A DNA stretch of 64,000 bases. Origin: Micractinium sp. NFX-FRZ (lineage: Eukaryota; Chlorophyta; Trebouxiophyceae; Chlorellales; Chlorellaceae). A program made the position numbers and the translations under genes. The stretch covers positions 1-64,000 of the forward strand of contig JAPTJF010000049.1 in assembly GCA_029339195.1 (NCBI GenBank), read 5' to 3'. Shown piece after piece: positions 12,201 to 23,659 of the stretch (its first letter is position 1; every line of letters starts with the position of its first letter). The notes under the pieces were generated by a model. It saw only the letters and a list, made by a program, of their open reading frames with translations. It searched no databases and was not told the DNA's origin.

Positions 12201-14496
12201 TCAGCTTAGGGAAGGCTTTGTCAGCGCCCCAGGCCGCCGGGATAGAGCCGTTGAGAGCGGCATAACCAAGGGACCTGCGTGAGTGACGAGTGGAGCGTCA
12301 GGTGGGGGGCCAACGGGGGCAGGTGGTGCACCGAGCATCAGAGAGCGACTGGCACTTGGATGGGGCCTGGCGCCTGGACAGGGGCAGGCCGCCTCTCCGG
12401 CACGGCCGTTCATCCATGTGTGACCCAAACCCTGCCAGAACCCCCACACTTCCGCCAACCCCAGCTCTGCTCCACAACCGCTCACAAGGTGCTGAGCTCC
12501 GGCAGCACGCCGGGGGTGGCCCAGGACAGGGGCAGGGCGCCTCCCAGCCCCTCATTCTCATCCAGGTACAGCTGCTGCAGCTTGGGGAAGCCGGCGCTCC
12601 AGGCGGCGGGCAGCTCGCCGCTCAGGGTGTTCCTGTTCAGGGCCCTGCAGACGGCAGTTGAATGACACACAGCTATGGGTTGCCTCCTCCTGTGGTTGGA
12701 GTTGGAGGACAGGCAGCAGTGGTAGCACGCCACTCACGGGGTCTTTCTACTTGAAGCGACGGGTGTGGGCAGCAGCGGGCGGCATTGTGTATGCAGCAGC
12801 ATGCGGCAGCGGTGGGCAGGTCACAGCAGGGGCAGCATGCCAGCGAGGGCACAGAGCACAAGCGTGCCTCGCCGTGATCACCGCCACGCACACACCACCA
12901 CACGCATGCAGCTGCCTATAGCCTGCACAGCCTAGCTTACAGCTTCTGCAGCTCCGGCCATGCTGTTGCGTTCCCCCAGCCCGGTGGCAGCACGCCTGTG
13001 AGCACATTCTCGTATAGAGACCTGGCATGGGCAGGAGGGGCAGCACAGCATGAGCACGGGTGAGGGAGAAGTTCTGGGGGTGGAAAGTATCCATATCTAG
13101 CATGCCACGGCTGATGCCACGCTTGATGTTACCGCTGCTACTGCTGCCCTCCTGCACACGCATGCATGCCCTCTGTGCTCACAGTGTTTTGAGCGCAACA
13201 AAGCTGCCGGCTTGGCCCCACGTGGCGGGCAGCGTCCCTGCATTGGCAGCAGCAGCACATGCGTTACTTGCCGCTCCAAGCCACACAAGAGGGCCGCGCT
13301 GCCGGCACTGCCGCAAGGTGTCTGGCCGCTGGCAACATGCAGCCGCGAGGTGGCTGGCCGCTGGCAACAGGCAGGGCAGGGCAGGGCAGCCCGCTGCTTC
13401 TCCCCCGCATGCCTGTGAAGCTCTGGCCGTGCAGGGACAACTCCACAAGCGTCCTGCACCTCACAAGGAAGCACAACAAGTCAGTTGTCTGTGGTTTTGA
13501 TTTCACAGACATGAGGCTGTGGTGCAGAGGTACAAGAACAGGGCTGCGACAAGCTGCGCCTGGCAGGGGTGGCAATGCAGAGGGCGCTGGCCAAGCATGC
13601 GGGTGCGATGGCTGCACTGCCGCCGTGCGCACCCGCCACTGACTGGGTCCCACAGCAAGCTGGGAGGCCGGCCCAACAGGTCGTGCCACCCACATCCCAG
13701 TGGCACAGCGGCAGCAGCAGCAGCAGCAGGACTGAACAGAGCCAATCCGGTCACAGGGTGGCTTATGGTAGGTTGCGCAGGGGATTGGGCCTCACTTGAT
13801 GCTGCCTAGCTCTGGTGCCAGGGTGCCCTCTGCCTTCACCGCGCAGAAGGGGGCGCCCTCATAGCTACATCCAAGGTTGCTGCAAACATGGCACGACAGC
13901 AGGGCGGGTGGTGTGCTCAGTGTCCGTCAGGGCAGGCACAGGCAGCCCAGCCCAGGTCGCTGAGCAATGCTCGCAGCGCAGGCTCCATGCTGCCGTGGCG
14001 CTGCATCACCAACTTCAAGCTGCATACGTTACCCATGCTGTGGCACACGTTCCACCTGTGCTGTGACAGCTCCAACCATCCCTCATAGCCCCCACTCACA
14101 GCGCTATCACCGAGCTGTCGTATTCGCTGCAGCTCACGCCCGTCCACTGGCACACATCCGTGGCGGCGGGCCGTTGCCACAGCTCATCCCAGCCAGTCAG
14201 GTTGTTCCCTGCTTTGAAGTCCTTCCAGTTTGTGATGGCTCGCATCTGGGCCAGCAGCTGATCCTCTGCAGGACAAAAGGGCAGGCATTGGTTGCGGTGC
14301 ACGGCAGGCCCGGCGGGGGCGGCGGCGAGCCCCCGAGGAGCAGGCACCTGCAGGCCCTGCTCGCAGACCCGCCCTCCCCGTGCGTTATGCAACTCCTACG
14401 CCGCCGCTCACCATAGCGGTTCTGGGCAAACTGACACTGCACAGAGGCCAGGCCGGCGAGGGCCAAAAGAAACAGGGCCGCTGCGGGCCGCACCAT
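285..14496 (-). CDS. LRR receptor-like kinase with two LRR units and a Raf-like kinase (RLK-A)
   Basis: This looks like a single-pass surface receptor kinase spread over about 30 short exons. The start at 14496 opens a signal peptide (MVRPAAALFLLALAGLASVQC). LRR unit 1 (about 14270-10620) begins with an LRRNT-type cap ending WTGVSC. Its LRRs, mostly one per exon, follow N-x-LSG-x-LP-x-x-WG, and it closes with an NVDENEALCGDVP cap. LRR unit 2 (about 10390-5260) repeats the plan, with cap WTGITC and closing GNPQLCGKVP. A proline-rich stalk and a GVVGGVG-type transmembrane helix (about 5080-4700) follow, then the kinase (about 3570-285): GKGRSYGRVY loop, VAVKVL lysine, HHDVKSPNL catalytic loop, DFNLS in place of DFG, WLAPEVL. 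The stop is at 285-287. All recognised exons are open, so the gene appears intact. It is the inverted paralogue of the gene at 24574-38634. The ligand is unknown. The kinase resembles Raf/CTR1-type TKL kinases more than Pelle-type. I estimate about 1,300 residues; exon edges were not all fixed. Confidence 0.85.
3706..3740. repeat. (CACAG)n pentanucleotide array
   Basis: About seven copies of a 5-base unit in an intron of RLK-A just before the kinase exons. The matching intron of RLK-B lacks it. Confidence 0.9.
7584..7603. repeat. (AC)n microsatellite
   Basis: A run of AC dinucleotides in an RLK-A intron. The corresponding RLK-B intron has a GT run of about the same size near 31560. Confidence 0.85.
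9240..9428. repeat. GGCA/GGCAG-rich minisatellite in RLK-A intron
   Basis: Nearly 190 bases of degenerate GGCAGGCAGGCGGGCA-type repeats in an LRR unit 2 intron. RLK-B has a related but shorter CCTG-rich array at about 29755-29860, so the array predates the duplication and has changed length since. Confidence 0.85.
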
Positions 14497-14625
14497 CCTG
14501 CTTTGCAATCACGAGCACATGTGGGTTGTGTTGTGTCGATTTGAGGCCGGAGGGTTGCGTGGGCTGCGTGAGACGCCGTTAGCGGTGTACAGCCAGCGTA
14601 CCTCGAGCTGGAGCCTCCATTGCGC
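14497..14625 (-). promoter_or_regulatory. Conserved upstream region of RLK-A
   Basis: Read on the minus strand it contains GGCTCCAGCTCGAGGTACG (complement near 14600-14617) and ATCGACACAACACAAC (near 14535-14550), matching the RLK-B upstream region with spacing kept to within a few bases. Confidence 0.5.
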
Positions 14626-15030
14626 ACGGCACGGCCCAGCAAAGCCCCCAATCCTGCTCCAGTGCTCCAACTAATGCCGTCCGCATCCTTCCTACCTGCA
14701 GTCAGCCGCTGACAGAGAAGAATAAGACGGCACTACTCCCGCCTGCTACCAGACGTTGTAGCTTGCAAGCGAGGGGGGAAGGATTGCTCTATTGCGTGCT
14801 ACAGAGGCAGGCTGAATGCGCCGAGTGCAGGTGCTGCTGCTGGCAGCACCGTGCGGCCGCCGGCGCCGCCGCGTCGTCGGCCGCCAATGCCAAAGCGGCG
14901 GCGACAGCCGGGGCACGTAAGCTTGCGAGGTCCCCTTGGGCCTGTGAGCCTTCCTCCTAAGCATGCATCACCCCTGGAATCCCTACACCGCATATCCTTG
15001 GTCAACCGTCGCACAGTTGAGGGGCATGGG
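14626..15030. other. Gap between PRC-barrel gene 3' end and RLK-A promoter
   Basis: About 400 bases with no coding signal that I can support. It should contain the 3' UTR of the PRC-barrel gene and the distal promoter of RLK-A. Confidence 0.5.
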
Positions 15031-18000
15031 TTACACGGGCGGCGCTGCTGCATGCGCCTCCTCTGGCTGCGCCGCTTCGGGCGGCCGGCGCCGGCGGTTG
15101 TGCGCCCCTCGCGGGTCGCGCCCTATGCCCAGCAGCGCCGCCAGCTTGGCTGAGCCGTGCTGCTGCACCGCATACCTGCACGCAACGCCAGGCACAGCAG
15201 CTAGCATAACAGGGCTGCTGTAAGGGCGCACGAATCTGCAGCAAGTACGCAAGAACAGGCACCCGTCCCCTCGGTGCCCCCAAGCAGCAGCTCCCAGCGC
15301 CCGCCTCCCCCAGTGCGCCAGCACCCACACTCACACCGCATCAACCACGTATCTGCCAAATCCCACTCCAGCCAGCCGGCCAGCCAGCCAGCCAGCCAGC
15401 AACACAGCCCACCCCAGACAGCTCGGCAGCAACCAACCCCACCGTGTCCCGCCCCAGCCGCCTCACTTTAGGTCGTGCCGCCCAGCACTGGCCAGCTCGT
15501 GACGCGTGGGCATGCGTGCACCCGGCGGCAGCGGCACCTCCGCCCCGCCCTCCTGCTCCCGCTCCTCCTCCCGGGCCTGCCTGCTGCCGCCGCGCCGCGC
15601 CCGTCCCTCCCGGGGCCTCGCCGGTGACGGGAGCTGGGAGTCGCAAATGAATCGGCGCAACTCGGCGGCAACCGCTTCTGCGTCCTCCCAGGCGCCGCGC
15701 TGCCGCCGCTGCGTGGTCCACCCCAGGGCTGCGGCAGTTGCGGAGAAGCCGCCGCGCCGCACGATGGCCTGCAGGGGCAAGGCAAGCAGAGGCAGGGCGG
15801 CGCCGTGCAGCGAGGCAGCATGTGACGGTGCAGCAGGGCTTCCTGTGCTGGCTGATGCGCCTGGGATGCACCTCCCACCGCCTGAATAGGCAGCATCTTT
15901 TGCACACCACACAGGGCAGCGCGTGCCTCCATGCCAGGCAGCCTTGCTGTGCACAGACCTGAAGCAAGTCGCCGCGCCCGGCATCTGCTAGCTGGCTGGC
16001 CGTGGGCAGGCGGCTGGGCGGCAGGCCCGTCTCCAGCAGGAATGCGCGCAGCTCGTGCCGCAGCCTCGACAGGCTGCAGGGCACAGGGGGGCAGCAGGTT
16101 ATGCTTGCACTGGGTACTCCCAGTGACCATAGCAGGGCAAAGCAGGGCGGGGGAGGAGCAGTCCACGGGCGCTTCTGGGCACTTCCAGTGACCATAGCAG
16201 GGCATAGCAGGGCAGGGGGAGAGCTAGCTATACATGCACTGGGCACTCCCAGTGACCATAGCAGGGCATAGCAGGGCAGGGGGGAGAGCAGGTCATCCAT
16301 TGGCTACGGCAGAGAAAATGCAGGGGCTGATGTGCGACAGCATGTGCCTGCCGTACTGCACGCACAAGAGCGTCCCAGGCGGGTGCACGCACCTGGCGAG
16401 GTGCTGCGTGGGCGGCCACGCTGGCCGCCTGTGCAGCAGCTCGGCAGCCGCCGTGAAGCCGCCGTGCTGGAGGATGGCATGGTACAGGTCATACCTGCAG
16501 CATGCAAAAGTCCCAAGCCCACGCACAGTGTGCCTCTAAGTGTTTGAGCTACAACACAAGGATGCAAACAAGTTGCTGCACGGGCAGGCGGGCATGCATG
16601 CAGGCGGGCAGAGGCAGCGGCAGCATCTAAACCCTGCAGCAGCTCCCCAGCGCTGCACTGGCGCCTTGCCTGCCGGCTGCGCAGATGGCTGAGCGGCTGG
16701 GCATGACGCGGTCCTCCTCTGCAGGCGGGCAGGCAGGCAGGCAGGCGAGCGGTGAGATGGACGTAGGGAAGTAGAGGAGAAGGCCGGCAGGTGCTGTCCT
16801 TGAGCAGCAGGCGGGCCGGGGGGGGGCCATGCCAGGCTCCAACCCAACACTGTGCCGCTCCTCAAATTTGCAGCAGCAGGGCAGCACTGCATTTGCTCTC
16901 ACTTCCCCAACGGCTCCGCCTCCCACTGTCGGTGCTGCCCCCCAACCCCCACGCACCCGCCTCCGTCAGTATGTAGCCCCCCTCATCATCAATCGCAATC
17001 CTCTCTGGCAGCACTGGCTGCTCCCAGTTGATGCGGTGAGTGATCTGCAGAGGCACCAGCATGGCATCGACTTGTTGCACCCCCCGGCGTGTGAGCGTAC
17101 ATGGTCAAAGGTCAGTGGTGCAGTGAGCGATCTGCAGCCAGCAGCGGCAGCAGCGGCAGCAGCAGCGGCAGCAGCAGCGGCAGCAGTGGCAACGCCCGTA
17201 TTGCCAGCGGCGCCAACATGCCGGCAGCAGCGCCAGAAACAGCACCAGGGGCAGCACCTTTGCATGCGCCTGCACACCAAGGCCACCCTGGCTGCACCAG
17301 TGTGCGCAGGGAAGGGCGCCCTCGGGCCGCCCCGGCAGAGCATCTCCCCCCACCCGCACACACACACAATACCCACCCCAATGGGAGGACATGCGGCCCC
17401 CACCTGGTTATACCAATACTCCTGCCGGCTCTCCGGGTCCCGGAACTCCGTCCAGTGCGCCGCCACAAACAGCGTCAGCTCCTCATCTGCACAGGACAGC
17501 CAGCTGGCTTGCGCGGTGAGGGCCCGCCCCGGTGTGCCTCATCGAGCGTCCCGCGAGGCAGGCCACCGTGGCACGCCCTTGAACCTGTCTTCTGTGTACT
17601 GAGTCCCCCCCTCCCCCCCCCCGCCGTGCACCCACACACATCACCACACACATCACCACCCACCCTTCCACCTCACAGTGTAAAGTGCAAGGGGCAGCAC
17701 AGGATCCCACCACGCGCCTCACCCAGGTTGGCCTCGTCCTCCCAAAACCCCGCCGGCTTGCGCTGGCTGCGCAGCCCCAGCGCCTGCGCCACCTCCAGGA
17801 AGCCGCCCGCCCTCTTGACGGCGGCCACCAGGTCGCGCCGCCCCGCCTCCAGCAGCTGGGCGGAGGTGGGCATGAGGCGCAGGCCCATGCGGGACAGCAG
17901 GCCCAGCGGGGGCGGGTGGGTGAAGGGCTCCAAGTCGCGCCTGGGGGCAGGGCGGGCAGGGGGAGGGGGAGGGGGAGGGGTGGTGAGGTGGGGAGGGGGG

Positions 18001-19187
18001 AACCCGAGGTGAAGGAAGAGAGAGGCCAGGGTTGGAGAGGTGTTGCCCAGGTAGGGTGGGGGTTTACGGGCAAGGGGGATCGCAGGGCTTGCGAGGTGTG
18101 CTGTGCTGCTCCTTTCTACATAGCACATAGCTCGCCAAGTGCAGATGCTATGCTTGCCATCATGCTGCTATCATGCTGTGCACGTTGCGCCCCCACTCAC
18201 TGGAGCGTCGCCAGCTGGAGCTGCTGCCGGCCCAGCTGGAGCAGCCCGGCGGGCGGCTGGACATACACCAGCCCTGCAGAGGCAAGGCAGGCACACAGCT
18301 TGGTCTTCTCATGTGATGTTCTCAGGATCCGACATACGCAAGGTTGAGGCAAACACACGACCAAGATCTGGAGCACGTCAGGCAGAGCCCCGCAAGCCAT
18401 TGCTGCTCTTCAAACTGTCAACCAAGTGAAGGCGGAGCATGCCTGCTGTGCAGCAGCGGCAGGCTTGCATCATCAACACCCTGGTTGCTGCCAGCCCTGC
18501 CCCAGCCCAGAGCGCCCAAGCCCCACCTGCGCTTGTGTCTATGTGCGGCACAATCTGAGGCACAAAGGGGATCAGGTGCTCCTCCCGAGGGTCGCCCTCA
18601 GCCTGCTGGCCGCCGTCAGAGGGGGCGCACACGTGCAGCAGCGGCTGCGACTGCCCCGTCTCTGATATGGCAAGCACCTGCACCAAAGGGCGGCATGGGG
18701 TACCAGCAATGGTGCACCCACCAGCAGGGATTAGGAGTTGGTCAGGAAAGTCCAAGCTCAAGCTTGGAGTGCACAGCTTGTGCTGAGCAAGTGCACAGGG
18801 CCCATGAGTGACTCACGGCAGCGCTGCCCACAGCCCCAAACTCACGTCCTCCACCACTCCAATCTCGGCGTTCTTATTGGTCAGGTCCAACACTTTGAAG
18901 CCCATCAAGCTGGCTGGATCAACCCCTGCGCTGCTCTCCAGAGATGCAGATGCGGCAGCTGCCTCTGGCGACTTCCCAGCTGCCGCCGCCGTCTTTGCCA
19001 TCGCCGCCGCCGCTGAGCAACCCAGTCGCTGCGGCTCCCGCCGCCGCATGCAGTGTCTTCCGGGGGAAACTCCTATGCTGCGAGCTGCTTGCGTAGGGCC
19101 TGCCGCGAGCTTGCGAAGCTGCGCAAGCAGGATGGGCGGAGCCGAGACGCAAGAGCGAGGCGCCAGGGCGCCCATGCTTGCTTGCAT
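15031..19187 (-). CDS. Plastid-type RimM PRC-barrel protein with four GR-DL/GG repeats
   Basis: The start at 19187 opens an Arg/Ala/Ser-rich leader of about 60 residues that suits a chloroplast transit peptide. Next is a PRC barrel typical of the RimM C-terminal half: FKVLDLTNKNAEIGVVEDVL, then LIPFVPQIVPHID and VYVQPPAGLL (exons near 18847-19187, 18530-18680, 18200-18275). RimM proteins help mature the small ribosomal subunit; the usual RimM N-terminal barrel is not visible. Four repeats follow, sharing a pattern like MPT..L..AGR.DL..AI...GGF..VA..LG: near 17720-17945, 16393-16722, 15765-16075 and 15031-15775. A WW-like stretch (HWTEFRDPESRQEYWYNQ, about 17410-17470) lies between repeats 1 and 2. 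The stop is TAA at 15031-15033. Introns interrupt repeats 2-4 near the same point, just after the GR-DL block. The last intron and the one near 16100-16290 hold tandem repeats. A role in plastid ribosome assembly is inferred from the PRC barrel; the function of the repeats is unknown to me. Confidence 0.7.
15369..15400. repeat. CCAG tetranucleotide array
   Basis: About seven CCAG units in the last intron of the PRC-barrel gene. Confidence 0.85.
16107..16290. repeat. Three tandem copies of a 64-65 base unit
   Basis: The core AGTGACCATAGCAGGGCA starts at 16122, 16187 and 16251. The array lies in an intron of the PRC-barrel gene. Units are imperfect, with spacing of 65 and 64 bases. Confidence 0.9.
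17138..17190. repeat. CAG/CAGCGG trinucleotide-type array
   Basis: A mixed CAG and CGG run in an intron of the PRC-barrel gene, between the WW-like exon and the next exon. Confidence 0.8.
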
Positions 19188-19466
19188 AAATACAGGGTGC
19201 GCAACTTCACGGGCGTTGAAAGCTCGTGTGGCTCGCTGGTGTGGTGTTGCATGACCTGGCGGGCGGTGGCGCCGTACCTGGCAGCGCCCTGGTGACCAGC
19301 AAAGCTGGCCCCTCCATTAACTCCACCATCCCTTCCACGCCGTACTGATCTAGCTGTTGACCTATACTGTGCATTCCTGCCAAATCACTGTGTGAGAGAT
19401 GCTGCAGATCACAGTTGAGGAAGCAGCCTGGGAGCCGCACACAAGAGAGCACTCGGGCATCAAGCA

Positions 19467-22400
19467 TCAAGCGGTGCTGCCCTGCTGCTGGAACTGCGCC
19501 GCCGCAACTCCCAGGTAGGCGGCACCCAGCACGCTGCCGTCCTGCGCCAGCTGCAGCGTGATGCTGTCGGCGCCCGCCTTGCCGCACATGTCCTCCAGCG
19601 CTGCCCGCAGCCGCTCCCTGCGTAGAACCAGCAAAGACAGTTGGTCAGGGAGCAGCAGGCAGGACCCCGTGGGCAGCCTTGTGTTGCCAGCCCATTTCTA
19701 AGGCTAAGGCCCAAACAACCAAGCATATGAACTGATGCTGCATTGCAGCGGTGGAAGGGTCCACAACAGAAGTAAGGGGCACACCATTTGGGGCATCATC
19801 ACCACACACAACTGCGGCCTTGACAGCGCCACACCCACCCAGCTGAGGCCTTGACAGCACACCACGCACCCGCCCGCCCACCCACCTGTACTTGCTGTAC
19901 TTTGCAAACACAGAGCCATCCACAGCCACCACCACTGGGTGCGGGGGCGCTTCTCCGCCGCTGCCGCCGGCGCTGCTGCCGCAGGGGTGGCCCACTCGCT
20001 TGAGGATGCCGGCGATGGCTGCCGCGCACAGCCGGGCGCTGCGCAGGCACACGAGCTGGCACACTTCGCGGACCTGCGGGAGGGGCAGCAAGTAGAGCAC
20101 TCAGCTGCTGGTCTGGTCTGGGGAGGAGAGCTAGTCAACTGTGCCACCCTGCCGCTCTGCAGGTGCATGGGGCGGGTGGCTGCACGCGCAGCAGCCTCTG
20201 TGTCCCACCCTCCACCCGGACGGCCCCCCACCCCGGCCTGCGGCACATGCACCGTCTCCCAGACACTCTTTACTTCTGATTGGCTTGCTGATCTGTTCAA
20301 TCCGTAATCCAACCATGCACCATCTAGCTCGTGCCCCGGTGCTGGCGCCCCTGGCCCACCCACCATCTGGCGCTGCCGCTTGCTGGTCCCCCTGATCTCC
20401 AGCGCCCGCTCCAGCACAGCGGCCACAGCGTGCAGGTCGGGCGAGTCGTCCTCGTCGATGGCCGCCATGTCAGCAGTGGCCAGCCGGTGGTGCTGAGTCA
20501 GCAGGCCAGGCACAGCGGGACCAAACAGGTGCTCCTTCTCAGCCAGCCTGTGCAAGGGGCAGGGTGGGTAGGGTGACGGCAGGTGGAGGCAGGCAGTTGT
20601 GCTGGGAGAGGCAGGCATCATGGCTGGGGAGCTAGCGGGTGTTGCGCACGCGCCGTGAGATGCATGCCACAAGAAGCGTGCCAGCCTGGGATGGCCACAA
20701 ATCTGCTGCGTGGCGGTACACCACAGCAGGGGGCAGCCCAGCATGCCCAGCACGGCACAGCGCGGCACAGCACCTGAGCAGTATGCGGCGCGCCACCTCC
20801 CCAAGGTACAGCCCCGAGATCTGCTTCTCAAACAGGCCCGCACCTGCAGGGCAGGGCGAGAATGAGAGGCACGCGTGCCATTGAGAATGCAAATGAAACA
20901 ACTGCTAACTGCTAGCTGCAAAGCCTGAATCAGCAGCTGGCCCCGTGCATCCTTACACCCACCAAGCAGCGCTGGGGCTGGCGTGTGCACCACAGCCCTG
21001 CCCTGCTTTCTGCTGCACCCTCGTGTGTGCCTTGTAAAAGTGGGCAGCAACCATGCCACCCCCCACACAGGTCAACCGCCCAGCAGCGTAACCGCCGCAC
21101 CCAGGTGCGCGCTGCTGCAGTCGATCCAGATGTCCTCCTCGCAGGTGGGCAGCAGGGGGGAGCTGAAGTCGCCCCACTCGCTGTTCACCACCATGTGTGG
21201 CGTGCGCCCGCGGAAGCTGGGCGGCAGCTTGCTGATGGCCGCAGTGTGCTCAAGGTACGCGCAGTTGGTGCCTGCAGGTGTGTGGGTGTATGTGGTGGGT
21301 GTGTGAGGGGCATGCAGGGCGGGCAGGCGAAGGGGGAGGAACAGGCGCTGCAGGAGCTGTGGTGTTGTGGGCACGAGGGCATTCAAGTGCACCTGCCACA
21401 CAGCTGCCGCCCGCGGATCAAGCAGGAGCCTAGCCTGGCCCCGCCCTCACCCCGCACCTGTGCCCAGGATGATGCCCAGCTGCGTGTCTGGCTGGCTGTA
21501 CCGCAGCGCAACCTGCAGTCAGCACGCCCAGCAGCAGCACCGTCGGAAGCGGACGGCCACCAAAGGCTGAGTGCAAATGCAGGCAACGTGCATGGAGGGA
21601 GGGTTGCCGCTTGCAGGATGGCGGGCTTGTTCACACTATCATGCACAACTTACCGCGGCGCAGAGCAGCACAGCACAGCGCAGCACCCGCCGCAGTGCCT
21701 ACTGTGCCACTCATCACCACCCGCACTCAGGCGCAGCACAGCATGCCACGCCCACAGCGCAGCATAGCACAGCGCAGCGCAGCACGCACCAACGTGGCCA
21801 CCGTGTCGTTCATCACCGCCGGCACCTCGGCCTCCACCCCCTGCCCCGCCAGCTCCCGCCGCAGCGCCTCCACCACATCCTCCCCAATCAGGTAGCTCCC
21901 CCGGAAGTTCTGCACAAATGTATGTTTAAAATGGAGAGGAAGCGTTGATCCTGTGGCCACGACAGCTGGCGCAGCAAGTGCACACCATTCTCTCCAATCA
22001 CTGTGGAAGTTCGGCACAGGCAAATAAAAGTGAGTTGTGAAAGGCAGGGCCGCCTAGCGCCACCCACCTTGGTCCACACCAGCACCTTGCCATTGTCCAG
22101 CGCCGTCTGCTCCACTGGGAAGCTGAAGCAGAAGCCAACCACGGGCCTGGCAGTACCACTGGTACCGCCACTGCCAGCGTCGGCGCCCGAGTGCTGCCGC
22201 ACCACCTCTGCGGTGCACTGCGCCACAAAGCGCAGCAGGGTGCCCCGGTCCGTGTCAAAGTGCTCCTCCGGGATCTCCCACTCACTGCAAGCGTGGTGGC
22301 AGGATGGAAGGACAGCTTTTTAAGTAGGGGGAGGCAGGGCAGGCGGCAGGGGCGGCTAGGAATAGGGCAGCGGCAAAAGGGATCGCATGCGCACCCCAAG

Positions 22401-23443
22401 CAGCGTGTGCATGCGGGGCTTCACCCTCACGCCACCAAGCACAGCACCACACCGCATAGCACAGCACAGCGCAGCGCGGCGCGGCGCAGCGCACCGGATG
22501 TGTGTGGCCTCCGTGGCGCCCCGCTCATCCCCCAGGTGAACATGCGCCACCCTGAGGTTGGTGCCGCCCAGATCAATGGCGTAGCAGTGCCCCCGCTCGT
22601 GCCCGCTGGGCAGCACATCCACAAAGGAGGGCAACGCCATGAGGCCACCTGGCTGCAGGCAGGCGGGGAGGCGGCGGCAGCGACAGCGGCGGCAGCAGTA
22701 GCGGGATGTGGGTGCGAGGGCAAAGAGTGGCATGCAGCAGCCTGCTCATACAGCACGCTGCATACTGCACCTTGCCCGCCTGCCCTGCCCCGCGCTGGTC
22801 CACCAGTTCATCCCTCAGGGCATGCAGGTGCACCATAGCAGCTTCAATCGACATATACAACTGTTCCACCGGCACCCACATAGCAGCGCACCTGCCCTGC
22901 CAGTCCCGCCTCCAGCTGCTCCACCAGCGCGTCCCTCAGAGCGTGCAGGCGCGGCACGGGGGTGTTGAACAGGGCGCGGTACTGCGCGTGGGGAGGGGTG
23001 AGGGGAGGCACAAGGGCACGTGACAGGGAGACAACACATGCCTGGGGCATGTTGAGGAGGACAGGGTGGGCACTCACGTCAGAGAGGACGTGAGCTGTGG
23101 GGCGATGCGGCAGGGCTGGAGCAAGGAGCGGAACAAGACGGGGGCTCCGCTGCGGGCGATGGCCCCCACTGTTGAGGCTCAGCATCAGCGCGGGGCTGCA
23201 GCCCTGGTCAGCAGCGTCTCAATAACTGTGGTACTGCTATCAGACATGCTGAGACCACAACTTTAAGTGAAACTATCTCAGAAAGGCAGCCTAGGGGGGA
23301 GACTTTCAGGTGAGACAGCAGGGGGAGCCTCCCGCGGCAGCACCCACCTCGTCCATCACCGCCTCGAGCCTCCTCCGCCGATCCATCCGATCACGCAGCG
23401 ACTTGACCAGCAGCACGGCGATGCCCGCTGCCAGCGGCAGCAT
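19467..23443 (-). CDS. HXK: Hexokinase with N-terminal membrane anchor
   Basis: Hexokinase phosphorylates glucose or fructose with ATP; plant forms also act as glucose sensors. Exon 1 (23348-23443) encodes a hydrophobic anchor followed by Arg-rich residues (MLPLAAGIAVLLVKSLRDRM), as in anchored plant hexokinases. Exon 2 is 22892-22981 (RLHALRDALVEQLEAGL). Later exons give the phosphate loop AIDLGGTNLRV (about 22500-22650), GFCFSFPVEQTALDNGKVLVWTK (about 22070-22285), VPAVMNDTVATL with the catalytic Asp (about 21790-21910), GIILGTGTNCAYLE (across 21465-21510 and 21100-21270), SEWGDF, FEKQISGLYLGEVARRILL (about 20775-20850), and VAVDGSVFAKYSKY followed by DGSVLGAAYLGVAAA at the C terminus. The stop is at 19467-19469. 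Summed exons give about 500 residues, normal for a plant hexokinase. The ATG at 23443 directly follows GTGCAG, so an upstream leader exon is possible. The gene diverges from RLK-B across about 1.1 kb. Confidence 0.93.
21661..21790. repeat. CACAG/CGCAG-rich repeats in hexokinase intron
   Basis: Two patches of GCACAGCACAGCGCAGC-type sequence in one hexokinase intron. A similar patch lies in another intron at 22439-22493 and a smaller one near 20749-20772. Confidence 0.75.
22439..22493. repeat. CACAG/CGCAG-rich repeat in a second hexokinase intron
   Basis: The same degenerate five-base theme as 21661-21790, ending in GCGCAGCGCACC next to a splice donor (minus strand). Confidence 0.75.
22771..22845 (-). 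pseudogene. Second copy of part of hexokinase exon 2
   Basis: Within the intron after exon 2, the minus strand encodes LHALRDELVDQRGAGQAGK, closely matching exon 2 (LHALRDALVEQLEAGLAGQ), and ends at AAG before GTGCAG, a donor-like sequence. It may be a degenerate duplicate exon or an alternative exon. A clear acceptor in the right phase was not found. Confidence 0.6.
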
Positions 23444-23659
23444 CTGCACCGGGATGCAATAACAGGGCACGGATGAATTGCAATGTTTACAGAGGGGGAG
23501 CTGGGCTGGCAGGGTTCCCTCGGTGCCGCGGGCGGCGGCGGCGGCGCCCAGCCAGAAGGGCACCGGCAGCGTGGCCGCAGCAGCAGCGGCGCTGCTATAG
23601 ACGGCGGAAGGATAAGGGTGCCGCGCAGCAGGACACTGCTGGGGCAACAACTACGCAGG

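Larger units (their letters stand above)
285..14625 (-). repeat. Left arm of the inverted duplication
   Basis: The whole RLK-A gene plus about 130 bases upstream of its ATG matches, in reverse complement, 24430-38634. Exon order is the same and many introns are also alignable by eye. The arms end at the 3' end near the stop codons: after the stop only a short stretch (GGCTGG context) still looks alike. Confidence 0.85.

Noticed and set aside
285..14496. RLK-A as a pseudogene
   Set aside because: All exons compared with RLK-B are open with plausible splice sites, and the kinase motifs are kept to the stop codon.
16107..16290. Possible CRISPR-like array
   Set aside because: Only three imperfect units of 64-65 bases with no distinct spacers, inside an intron of a nuclear gene.
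19704..21068. 454-codon minus-strand open frame over hexokinase
   Set aside because: It contains real hexokinase exons but reads through introns with proper GT and AG ends; it is not a separate protein.
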